From Terriglobia bacterium (GTDB lineage: Bacteria > Acidobacteriota > Terriglobia > Bryobacterales > Bryobacteraceae), in the NCBI GenBank assembly GCA_020073365.1, contig JAIQFL010000007.1, positions 1-64,000 on the forward strand: 64,000 nt of DNA, read 5' to 3'. Positions 48,970-59,264 of the stretch are shown here, piece by piece. A program made the translations under genes and the position numbers. The notes beneath the pieces were generated by a model. The model made no database searches, was not told the origin of the DNA, and was given only the letters and a program-made list of their open reading frames with translations. The number at the start of each line of letters is the position of its first letter. Position 1 is the first letter of the stretch.

Positions 48970-50399
48970 TACCACAGTCTGATGGTAGCGCAGACCGAAA
49001 CCTTGTCGATGTCCACGCCTCCACCATCTTCGGTCGGGTAAATTTCGAGTTGTTTTTCGGTTCCTTCCGGCGCAGTGAGGGCTGCGTGCCGGTAGTTGCC
49101 TATGAAATGCACGGCGACGTTTTCCACCGGATAATCCGTGTAGTTCACCAGGTGCAGGACCGCCGTCTTCCCGTCTCCGGAGATCAACAGGTTCGAAAGC
49201 ATGGAGGAGACGTTGAACAGCCGCACCCCCAGGTTGCGGCGCCCCACCATGGAATTCACGTCGCGCCAGATGTCGTTGAGGCGCTCTAGCTCGGCCTTCT
49301 CCAGCGTGATCTTGCCGTTGGGGGTGGGGTCCTTCCAGCCGGGCGGTCCGGTGAGCAGCGTGCCGCCGGAGCGCGCGAAGGCGCGCAGCACTTCCTTCTG
49401 CTCGGGAGTGAGGGAATCGGCATCCACGTTGACCGCCATGGTGACGCCGGTGAGCGCTTCGGACGTCAGGTGCTGCCGCGGAATGGGCCGCACGGGCGTG
49501 TGTTTCACCGCGATCATGTCCAGAATGCCGCCGGAAAGGAGGCCCCCCTTGGCCGGGTCCTGCACCACGGCCAGTTGTCCGTATTCGCGCATGGAGCGCC
49601 ATTCGGGGTGCTGCTCGAAGTAGCGGAGCAGCGTGGCGATGCGCCCCCAGTCGCTTATGGCGTCGGCCTCGCGGCCGTGCAGTCGCGCGGCGAAGCCGCT
49701 GTCAAAGGCCAGCACCCAGCGGGCTCCGGAGATCGCGGCGTCGGCGATCGCCTGCAGGTATCGCGCGCCCGTCACAACGGTCTTGGCAGGCGGCTCATTG
49801 GCGATCCAAAGCGCGGCGTCGCCCCAGGCCCGCACGGCGCGGATGAACCCGGTGTTGGTGTCGATCCAAACCGAACCGGTTGGTCCGGCCTTTTTCCCGC
49901 CATCGTCGAGTGCGGAGATGCCGGGCCAGACGCCCTGGTACGTGCCAAGAATTGAAACGCCGGGGGCGCCGGAAGGGCCGGAGCCCAGCCTGATGTGGTT
50001 GCGCGCGACCAGTTCGATGACCGGCGCTCCCCCCGCCGCCTCCCGCACACCGGCCGCCACGCCCTCCGCGAAGTCGCCTTCCAGCACGATGCCGTTGACT
50101 TTTCCCGCCAGCGCCTTGCGCGTTGCAGCAATGGCATCTCCACCCGGAGAGATCACCGCCAGCGTTACCAGCCCCTGGCTTGCGGCCGCCGACACCAGGT
50201 CCGCCGGATACCCTTTCACCAGCAGGCAGTTGACGGGACTGCCCGCCAGCAGTTCGAGAGACCTGGCGTCCGCCCACGGCCAACGGACCGGTACCCAGTC
50301 GGCGGGCTGGGGTACCGAGGCGCACAACAGCGGCAGGCAACTCAGGAAGGCCATCCACCTTAAACACTGCCCCGCGGGGCGGACCGCTCGCATCCACAT
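48969..50399 (-). CDS. Hypothetical secreted protein
   Basis: Signal peptide 'CLRWMAFLSCLPLLCASVPQPA'; long ORF. Confidence 0.65.
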   Translation of the reverse strand: MWMRAVRPAGQCLRWMAFLSCLPLLCASVPQPADWVPVRWPWADARSLELLAGSPVNCLLVKGYPADLVSAAASQGLVTLAVISPGGDAIAATRKALAGKVNGIVLEGDFAEGVAAGVREAAGGAPVIELVARNHIRLGSGPSGAPGVSILGTYQGVWPGISALDDGGKKAGPTGSVWIDTNTGFIRAVRAWGDAALWIANEPPAKTVVTGARYLQAIADAAISGARWVLAFDSGFAARLHGREADAISDWGRIATLLRYFEQHPEWRSMREYGQLAVVQDPAKGGLLSGGILDMIAVKHTPVRPIPRQHLTSEALTGVTMAVNVDADSLTPEQKEVLRAFARSGGTLLTGPPGWKDPTPNGKITLEKAELERLNDIWRDVNSMVGRRNLGVRLFNVSSMLSNLLISGDGKTAVLHLVNYTDYPVENVAVHFIGNYRHAALTAPEGTEKQLEIYPTEDGGGVDIDKVSVCATIRLW

Positions 50400-50626
50400 A
50401 TACCTACTAATCTACGACAGGCGTAACTTTTATGTTCGGCCATGCGAATCCACTTCTCAAGGGCAGGGCGTTCACAGAGCCGCGACCGTAAGGGAGCGTT
50501 CACGTGGCCGGACTGTTCGGGCGGGCCCGCCGGGCCGCATGTTGGGCGGGCTGGTCGGCTGGCCTCGGGTGGCCCCGCCGGGTGGCGTGTCGTGTTGAGG
50601 CATAATTGGGAGAGCGAGTTTCCCCC

Positions 50627-51187
50627 ATGTGCCCGCACGGCAACCTGGAAGGACTGATGGCCGGCTATCAACGGGGCGATCCCGACTCCGCCGCGGCTCT
50701 GATCGAGTACGTGAGCCCGATGCTGCACCGGTATTTCATGGTCCAGGTGGTCAGCCGCCGCTACGCCGACGATCTGCTGCAGGAGACCTGGCTGCGGATC
50801 CACGAAGGCCGGCATACCTATCGGCCCGGCGCACCGCTGCTTCCCTGGCTGTACGCCATTGCGCGGCACGTCCGCGTGGATCAGTACCGGAAGGTGCGCC
50901 GCGTAGAAACGCGGGAACAACAGGTGGAGGCCATGCCGGAAGCCTCGGCCGAATCCTTTGCCGGGCCGGGACAGGGACCGGACCTGCAGGCCATCCTGGC
51001 TACCCTGCCGGAGAGCCAGCGCGAAGTGGTCGTCATGTTGAAGGTTTCCGGCATGTCGCTGGAGGAGGTCGCGCGCGCTACTTCATCGAGTGTCGGATCG
51101 GTCAAACAGAAGGCCCATCGCGCTTATGACAAATTGCGGGAACTGCTGCAGGGGTTCAGCAAGCCGAGTGCCGGGAGGGCGACATGA
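50627..51187 (+). CDS. ECF RNA polymerase sigma factor
   Basis: 'VVSRRYADDLLQETWLRIHEGRHTYRPGAPLLPWLYAIARHVRVDQYRK', 'LPESQREVVVMLKVSGMSLEEVARATSSSVGSVKQKAHRAYDKL'; start codon uncertain. Confidence 0.9.
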   Translation: MCPHGNLEGLMAGYQRGDPDSAAALIEYVSPMLHRYFMVQVVSRRYADDLLQETWLRIHEGRHTYRPGAPLLPWLYAIARHVRVDQYRKVRRVETREQQVEAMPEASAESFAGPGQGPDLQAILATLPESQREVVVMLKVSGMSLEEVARATSSSVGSVKQKAHRAYDKLRELLQGFSKPSAGRAT

Positions 51188-51876
51188 CTGAGAAAGAGCT
51201 GGACGCCATCCTCAAACAGGCGGCGGCCGAGCCGCATGAAGTGGACCGGGCGGTGGTCGAACGCGTATCCGGTATCGTGCTGCCCTCGCTCCAGCCTGTT
51301 CGTCCGTTGCCGCCGGTGTGGGTCATCGCTGTGGTCCTCCAATTGATCTTCGTGGCAGTGGCCATATTGGGGGCTACCCTCCGGGGCCTCAACGGCATTC
51401 GCGTGCTGAACAGCGCACAGAGTTCGCTGATCTTCTGGGTGTTGGGTTCGCTCGGGCTCATGGCAGCCTCGGCCAGCGCTGCCGGTATGGCGCCGGGAAG
51501 CAAGAGCTGGTTCGACGCGCGTATTCTGTTGGCAACCTGTACCGCAGCGTTCGTCGCCGTGTTTGCAGTAATGTTTCACGACTACCGGATGGATCGCTTC
51601 CTGACGGAAGGCATCGCCTGCCTGGGAATCGGGTTGCTCCATGCTGTCGCGGCGGGGCTTCTCCTCTGGCTCGTGTTGCGCCGGGGGATGATTCTCAATC
51701 CGATGTCCGTGGGAGTGGCCGCGGGTACCCTGGCGGGGTTGGCTGGGTTTGGAATGCTGGAATTGCACTGCCCCATTCTGAAGGCGATGCACCTGATGGT
51801 CTGGCACATCGCCGTCATTCCGTTGAGCGGGCTGGCGGGATACCTGGTGGGCCGGTTGGTCAGGACTTGGGAGTGA
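51184..51876 (+). CDS. NrsF-like membrane anti-sigma factor
   Basis: 4-bp overlap with sigma gene; 6 TM-like segments; '[46 protein letters not shown]'. Confidence 0.85.
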   Translation: MTEKELDAILKQAAAEPHEVDRAVVERVSGIVLPSLQPVRPLPPVWVIAVVLQLIFVAVAILGATLRGLNGIRVLNSAQSSLIFWVLGSLGLMAASASAAGMAPGSKSWFDARILLATCTAAFVAVFAVMFHDYRMDRFLTEGIACLGIGLLHAVAAGLLLWLVLRRGMILNPMSVGVAAGTLAGLAGFGMLELHCPILKAMHLMVWHIAVIPLSGLAGYLVGRLVRTWE

Positions 51877-52447
51877 ACCGCAGGCTGGCGGAGTTCATGC
51901 AATAACGCAGGCCCGTAGGTTGGGGCCCGTCGTCGAAGACGTGGCCGAGATGGGCGTCGCACTTGGCGCATAGCACTTCGACGCGCTGCATGAACAGGCT
52001 GTTGTCGGTCTCGGTCCGGATGTTTTCATCGGCCGCGGGTGCCCAGAAACTAGGCCATCCCGTACCGGATTCGAACTTTTCGTCGGACCGGAACAGGACG
52101 TTGCCGCAGCAGACACACTGGTAGGTTCCCGCCGCGTGGTTATTCCAGTACCGGCCGCTAAACGCACGCTCGGTGCCCTTCTTGCGGGCCACCGCGAATT
52201 CCTCCGCGGACAGTTCCTTTTGCCATTCGGCGTCGGACTTCACGATTTTGTTCACTTCGACAATCTCCCTGTGTTTCCCGTCACCCGAGAAAACCACGAT
52301 TCTGACCTTGGGTCCGGCACCGCCGTTCCGGGGGTCCGGCAGGGTCCGTTCCTTGCGTTGCGAAAATGCGATCAGCCCGGCAGACGCGAACGGTATGAAC
52401 ATCCACACTCGCCGAGACAGCCTGTGCGATTCAATTGGTGAGAACAT
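51860..52447 (-). CDS. msrB: Peptide-methionine (R)-S-oxide reductase
   Basis: '[29 protein letters not shown]', '[34 protein letters not shown]'. Confidence 0.95.
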   Translation of the reverse strand: MFSPIESHRLSRRVWMFIPFASAGLIAFSQRKERTLPDPRNGGAGPKVRIVVFSGDGKHREIVEVNKIVKSDAEWQKELSAEEFAVARKKGTERAFSGRYWNNHAAGTYQCVCCGNVLFRSDEKFESGTGWPSFWAPAADENIRTETDNSLFMQRVEVLCAKCDAHLGHVFDDGPQPTGLRYCMNSASLRFTPKS

Positions 52448-52701
52448 CGATACTTCCCTCCCGAGACCCACGAGATGGCGGGGCCGCTGGGGCCCGGTTC
52501 CGCCCGGACCAACGGGCAGATGGACGCGCTTCCCCCATCATAGCGCGGGTGTCGAGCGCCACCATCCCGAAGCCTCTGCGAACCTCTGCGATCGGTATGA
52601 ATCCCCGCAGGCGAGCGTTTGGCCGATGCCCATCTCCGCGGTTGCCCATGTCCGCGGTGGGACTGCGGTCCCTTCGGTCCTTGGAAGGCCACACACACGA
52701 A

Positions 52702-52728
52702 TGCGGCGCCATTCAGATGGCGCCGCAT
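52702..52728. terminator. Perfect-stem hairpin downstream of 52782-53213 gene
   Basis: gcggcgccattcagatggcgccgc. Confidence 0.7.
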
Positions 52729-52781
52729 ATCGGCATCGCAGTGCTACAGTGTGAACCGCCTTCCCGGAGTCATCGCAGGAG

Positions 52782-53213
52782 CTATTCACCCTTGTCGTGC
52801 TGCATCACGACCACTGCGGCGCGGGTAGGCTCGTCCCGGCCCAGTTTGGGACGTGGGAACGCGTAGGCCGGTCTGTCGGGCCCGGTCCAGAGTTCCGTCA
52901 GGGCGCAGGGGGCAGTACCGCATTCGAAGTTCAACACCGCCTTGCCGGCCGCCTCCCACGCTTTATTCGGATCGTGCGGCGCCGTTCCCACCAACAGGAT
53001 CGACCGCCCCGCCTCCGCGCTCCTGATCTGGAAGAACGGAACCCCACTCTGTTGGATGTTGATTTTCACCTGATACGTTCCCGGCTGCATCACCACGCCA
53101 GCAGCGCGAAACGTGAACGGGATCTCCGCCTTCAGTATCTGTGCCGAAGCACTGCCAGCCGCGACCACTAGGGTGGCCGCCGCGATCATCATTCTCGTCG
53201 TGAAATTCGTCAT
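52782..53213 (-). CDS. Secreted hypothetical protein, copy 1 of tandem pair
   Basis: 'MTNFTTRMMIAAATLVVAAGSASAQILKAEIPFTFRAAGVVMQPGTYQV'. Confidence 0.8.
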   Translation of the reverse strand: MTNFTTRMMIAAATLVVAAGSASAQILKAEIPFTFRAAGVVMQPGTYQVKINIQQSGVPFFQIRSAEAGRSILLVGTAPHDPNKAWEAAGKAVLNFECGTAPCALTELWTGPDRPAYAFPRPKLGRDEPTRAAVVVMQHDKGE

Positions 53214-53388
53214 TGTCGCACCCTCCGTCGGGCTCGCTTGATCACGTCCCGATTCGCATGGATAGAAAGCATCTGGCGGGCCATCGCTCTTGGATCCGTG
53301 CCGAGATGCCGCCGCGATTCGTAAATCTATGAAAATCCATGTAACCGCATTTACGTTTCGCCGTATTCAACCGCCTTTCAGCGGTTTT

Positions 53389-53429
53389 GTGAACCCAATG
53401 GTTCACCGGCGTGAACCACCTGGTTCACC
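53389..53429. promoter_or_regulatory. Iterated GTGAACC/GGTTCAC inverted half-sites (copy 1)
   Basis: gtgaacccaatggttcaccggcgtgaaccacctggttcacc. Confidence 0.6.
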
Positions 53430-53656
53430 AGCCTCCCGCGGAGCATGCTCAGCGGGGCCACCGCATAGCATTGCATGGAAGGAAGGACGCGAGGCATGAG
53501 CAAGCGCGGGAGGCTCGGGGCGGAGGGTCGCGTCTCCAGGCGTTCCGAGAAAGAGCCGGCGGCTACCCTGCCAGCCGGGCGACCACATTTGGAAAACGGA
53601 GTACTTACGGAGGACTTGGAGCGGATCGGGTTTAGGCGGCTGGAGTCAGCAGCGGC

Positions 53657-53725
53657 CACACACACGAATGCGGCGCCATCCAAAGCTGGGACAGGCCTCC
53701 TGGCGTGTCCAGCGGATGGCGCCGC
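53657..53725. terminator. Copy 2 of the hairpin with a ~34-bp insertion in the loop
   Basis: gcggcgccatcc-aaagctgggacaggcctcctggcgtgtccagcg-gatggcgccgc. Confidence 0.7.
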
Positions 53726-53803
53726 ATGTTGGCATCGCAGTTGCGAACCGCCTCTTCTGGCTCGTTCGACGCGCTGGTGCTTTCCTGGTGCTGATTCCTG
53801 GTT

Positions 53804-54238
53804 CTAGTCGCCCTTGTCGGGCCGCATCACGACCAACGCTGTGCGGGTTGGCTCATCTCGACCGGCTTTGGGGCGTGGGAACGTGTAGGCAGGCATTGCA
53901 TTACCGGTCCAGATTCCCGCCAGCGCGCAGTGGCTATCCGCGCACTCGAAGGACAATACCGGATTGCCACTCGCCGTCCACGCCTTATCCGGGTCGCGGG
54001 AAGCCCCTGACAGCAATATGACCGATCGATGGTCGTTCGCACTCCACAGCCGGAACATCGGGCGGCCGGTCAGTTTGTCGACGTTCACGCGATACGTTCC
54101 CGCTTGCATCACCACGCCACTAGCGCGAAATGTGAAGGGGATCTCCGCCTTCAGTGTCTGTGCCGAAGCACCGCCAGCCGCGACCACCAGGGTGGCCGCC
54201 GCGATCATCACTCTCGTCGTCAAGTTCGTCATTGTCGC
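53804..54238 (-). CDS. Secreted hypothetical protein, copy 2 of tandem pair
   Basis: 'MTNLTTRVMIAAATLVVAAGGASAQTLKAEIPFTFRASGVVMQAGTYRV'; internal ATG preferred by comparison with copy 1. Confidence 0.8.
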   Translation of the reverse strand, partial: ATMTNLTTRVMIAAATLVVAAGGASAQTLKAEIPFTFRASGVVMQAGTYRVNVDKLTGRPMFRLWSANDHRSVILLSGASRDPDKAWTASGNPVLSFECADSHCALAGIWTGNAMPAYTFPRPKAGRDEPTRTALVVMRPDKGD

Positions 54239-54410
54239 ACCCTCTGTCGGGCTCGCTTCGTTCACGTTCCCGATTCGCATGGATAGAAAGCATCTGGCGG
54301 GCCACAGGGTCTGGAGCGGTACCCAACCGCCGCCGCGATTCGTAAATCTATGAAAATTCATGTAACCGGTATTTACGTTTCGCCGTATGCGACCGCTTTT
54401 CAGCGGTTTT

Positions 54411-54452
54411 GTGAACCCAACGGTTCACCGGCGTGAACCATCCGGTTCACCA
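54411..54452. promoter_or_regulatory. Iterated GTGAACC/GGTTCAC inverted half-sites (copy 2), upstream of FHA-sigma54 regulator
   Basis: gtgaacccaacggttcaccggcgtgaaccatccggttcacc. Confidence 0.6.
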
Positions 54453-54488
54453 GGGCTCTTGCGGGGCTTGCTACACTGCCTACCGGAT

Positions 54489-56216
<1,728 letters not shown>

Positions 56217-56244
56217 GTCGGAATCGCCCCGAAATAGAGAAGAC

Positions 56245-56721
56245 ATGTCCATCGTAGGCCTGATCTCCGACACCCACGGATTGATTCGGGAAGAGGCCTT
56301 GCACGCTCTCCGCGGGTCCGACCTGATCATCCATGCCGGCGATGTGGGTAAGCCCGAAATCATCGAAGCCCTGCGCGCCATTGCGCCGGTGGTGGTTGTG
56401 AAAGGGAACATCGACCGGGGGGCTTGGGCCGAAGCGTTGCCCGCAACCGCGGTGGCCGAAGCCGGGCCCGCGATCTTGTACGTGCTTCACGATGTCCACG
56501 AGCTGGACCTGGACCCGGTTGCCGCCGGGTTCCACGTGGTGGTCAGCGGGCACTCGCACCAGCCCGGCTGCACGGAGCGTTCCGGCATCCTGTATATCAA
56601 TCCCGGCAGTGCCGGCCCCCGCCGCTTTCGCTTGCCCGTGACCGTCGCCCGCCTGGATTTGCGCCCCGTGCCTTGGAAAATCGATTTCATCGATCTGCTG
56701 CGCGCCCAAATCGCGATATAG
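56245..56721 (+). CDS. YfcE-type metallophosphoesterase
   Basis: 'IVGLISDTHGLIREE...IIHAGDVGKPEIIEAL...VVKGNID...VVSGHSHQP'. Confidence 0.92.
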   Translation: MSIVGLISDTHGLIREEALHALRGSDLIIHAGDVGKPEIIEALRAIAPVVVVKGNIDRGAWAEALPATAVAEAGPAILYVLHDVHELDLDPVAAGFHVVVSGHSHQPGCTERSGILYINPGSAGPRRFRLPVTVARLDLRPVPWKIDFIDLLRAQIAI

Positions 56722-56790
56722 TGATGCCTTACGTGGGGAGGTCCTCGACCTGCCCAAGGGTCGCGCCAAGCGCGCCGTTGCTGACCGACC

Positions 56791-58284
56791 ATGCCGCTCC
56801 TCGAAGCCGCCGCCATCACCAAGTCCTTCGCCGGAGTCCAGGCCCTGAAGGGCGTCTCCTTCGAGCTCCGCGAAGGGGAAGTCCATGCGCTGATCGGCGA
56901 GAATGGCGCGGGAAAGTCCACCCTCATCAAAGTCATGACCGGGGCCCTGACGCCGGATTCCGGCACCCTGACGGTCTCCGGCCACGTGGTCACCCATCAC
57001 AGCCCTGCCGTCGCGCGGTCGCTCGGAATTGCGGCGGTCTACCAGCAACCCGCGCTCTTCGCCCACCTGACCGTGGCCGAGAACATCGCGATTTCGCTGG
57101 AGAGCGCCGGGCTGTGGCGGAGGGTGGACTGGAAGAGTCGCGGCGCGCGGGCTCGGGAACTTCTCCAGCGCGCCGGTTCCACCATCCGTCCGGAACGCCT
57201 GGTGGCCACCCTCAGCATGCCCGAGCAGCAGATCGTGGAGATCGCCAAGGCCATCGGAGCCAACGCCCGGATCCTCATCCTGGACGAACCCACCGCTTCG
57301 CTCGAAAGCCACGAAGTGGAAAGCCTGTTCCAGGTCATCGCCACACTGCGCGGCAAAGGCGTCGGCATCATCTATATTTCCCACCGGCTGGAGGAAATCT
57401 CCGCCATCGCCGACCGCGTGACCGTCCTGCGGGATGGGCAGAGCGTTGATACCCGCAGCCGCGGCGAAGTGGATCGTGCGGAACTCATCCGCATGATGGT
57501 GGGGCGCGAAGTCTCGGCCATCTTTCCCAAACGAGAGGTGCCCATCGGCTATGTGGTTCTGGAAACCCGCGGGCTGGGGAGCTGGGCGGCCGGCGTCCGC
57601 GATGTCTCGATTCTCGTGAGAAGTGGAGAGATCCTGGGCCTCGCCGGGCTGGTGGGCTCGGGCCGCACGCAACTGGCGGAAACTCTGTTCGGACTGACGC
57701 CCGCCGACTCGGGTGAGATTCTTCTCCGCGGCGCGGCGGTGCGGATTCTCTCGCCGGCGAATGCCATCGCGCTCCGCGTCGGCTACGTTCCCGAGGACCG
57801 GCGGCAACATGGCGTGGTGCTGGAACTGGCGATCGCGCACAACACCAGCCTGGCCAGTCTACAAGCGGTCTCCCGGCGTGGCATGATCGATCCCGCCTTG
57901 GAGTGTCAACTCGCCCGCAGCTACGTAGAGAGGTTGCGGATCAAGACGACGTCCCTCTATGCGGAGACCGGTTCGCTCTCCGGGGGAAATCAACAAAAGG
58001 TGGCGTTGTCCCGGTGGCTGGCCATTCGTCCTGCCGTTCTGATTCTGGATGAGCCGACCCAGGGAGTGGACGTCGGCTCGAAAGCCGAGATCCACCGCAT
58101 CATGGTCGATTTGGCGGAACAGGGCGTTGCGATTATCATGATCTCTTCGGAGCTGCCGGAGATTCTGGGAATGAGCGATCGGATCGCCGTGATGCATGCC
58201 GGCAAAGTGGCGGGCGTGCTGTCTCGCGAGGAGGCCACGCAGCAGAGGATTCTTTCACTGGCTTTGGGATCGGTGGCGGCATGA
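56791..58284 (+). CDS. Sugar (CUT2) ABC transporter, tandem ATP-binding protein
   Basis: 'LIGENGAGKSTLIKVMTGALTPDSG', 'LSGGNQQKVALSRWLAIRPAVLILDEPTQGVDVGSKAEIH'. Confidence 0.95.
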   Translation: MPLLEAAAITKSFAGVQALKGVSFELREGEVHALIGENGAGKSTLIKVMTGALTPDSGTLTVSGHVVTHHSPAVARSLGIAAVYQQPALFAHLTVAENIAISLESAGLWRRVDWKSRGARARELLQRAGSTIRPERLVATLSMPEQQIVEIAKAIGANARILILDEPTASLESHEVESLFQVIATLRGKGVGIIYISHRLEEISAIADRVTVLRDGQSVDTRSRGEVDRAELIRMMVGREVSAIFPKREVPIGYVVLETRGLGSWAAGVRDVSILVRSGEILGLAGLVGSGRTQLAETLFGLTPADSGEILLRGAAVRILSPANAIALRVGYVPEDRRQHGVVLELAIAHNTSLASLQAVSRRGMIDPALECQLARSYVERLRIKTTSLYAETGSLSGGNQQKVALSRWLAIRPAVLILDEPTQGVDVGSKAEIHRIMVDLAEQGVAIIMISSELPEILGMSDRIAVMHAGKVAGVLSREEATQQRILSLALGSVAA

Positions 58285-59264
58285 CCGACGGAACACGCCA
58301 GATGCTCCATCACTACCGCCGGGAGATCTCGCTGGTCATCGCGATTCTGGCGATCGCCGCCGTTCTGGCCGTGGTCGCGCCAGGCTTTTTCACCTTCGGC
58401 AATCAGCGTGACCTGGTGATGGCCAACATGCCGGTGCTCATCGTCGCGGTGGGTATGACCCTGGTCATCCTCACCGGGCAGATCGACATTTCGGTCGGTT
58501 CCCTGTTTGCCATTTGCAGCGTGGCTGCCGGCGTCTTCGCGAAGATGGGGCTGCCGACGCCTATAGCCGGTCTGGCCGCTTGCCTGGTGGGCGCCCTCTT
58601 CGGCGCTTTGAACGGCGTTCTGGTGGCCTATGTCCGGATTCCGTCGATCGTGGTAACTCTGGCCGTGATGGTGGCGCTGCGCGACGGTCTCCGCTGGGTG
58701 ACCCAGGGCGCCTGGGTGCAGGATCTGCCGCCGGCGTTCCAGTGGTTCGGAGCGTCGCAAGCCTCAAGCGAGCGGATCACTATCGGGTGCGCGATCCTGC
58801 TGCTGATTTCGGCCGCCTGGGGACTGCGGAACCTGGCCGGCGGCCGAGCCGTGTACGCCACCGGATCGAACCAGACTGCCGCACGCCTGGCGGGTATCGA
58901 TCCGAGACGCGTGATCTTCTCCGTTTTTACGCTTACCGGCGTCCTCACAGGATTGTCGGCCCTGTTCAATTCCGTCCGCTTCAATCAGATTCCGAGCAAT
59001 GCGGGCGTGGGGATGGAGATGCAGGTGATTGCCGCGGTCATCGTGGGGGGCACCTCGGTCTCAGGTGGCCGGGGCACGGTCGCCGGCACACTGCTGGGCG
59101 TCATTCTACTGGGCATCATCGGACCCGGTTTGACCTTTCTGGGAATCAGCGCCTACTGGGAGCTCGCCATCCAGGGCGGGGTCATTCTGGCGGCGGTGGC
59201 GATGGATGCCGCCGGCGTCCATTCGGGGAAATATGCAGGCAACCTTGCCGCTGAGCGAGCGTAG
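58281..59264 (+). CDS. CUT2 ABC transporter permease
   Basis: 'ILTGQIDISVGSLFAICSVAAG', 'NAGVGMEMQVIAAVIVGGTSVSGGRGTVAGTLLGVILLGII'. Confidence 0.93.
   Translation: MTDGTRQMLHHYRREISLVIAILAIAAVLAVVAPGFFTFGNQRDLVMANMPVLIVAVGMTLVILTGQIDISVGSLFAICSVAAGVFAKMGLPTPIAGLAACLVGALFGALNGVLVAYVRIPSIVVTLAVMVALRDGLRWVTQGAWVQDLPPAFQWFGASQASSERITIGCAILLLISAAWGLRNLAGGRAVYATGSNQTAARLAGIDPRRVIFSVFTLTGVLTGLSALFNSVRFNQIPSNAGVGMEMQVIAAVIVGGTSVSGGRGTVAGTLLGVILLGIIGPGLTFLGISAYWELAIQGGVILAAVAMDAAGVHSGKYAGNLAAERA

Noticed and set aside
50490-50600. GC-rich quasi-palindromic tract upstream of the ECF sigma gene
   Set aside because: Low-complexity gggcgg/cgccgg sequence with no clean symmetric structure; not enough to call a regulatory element.
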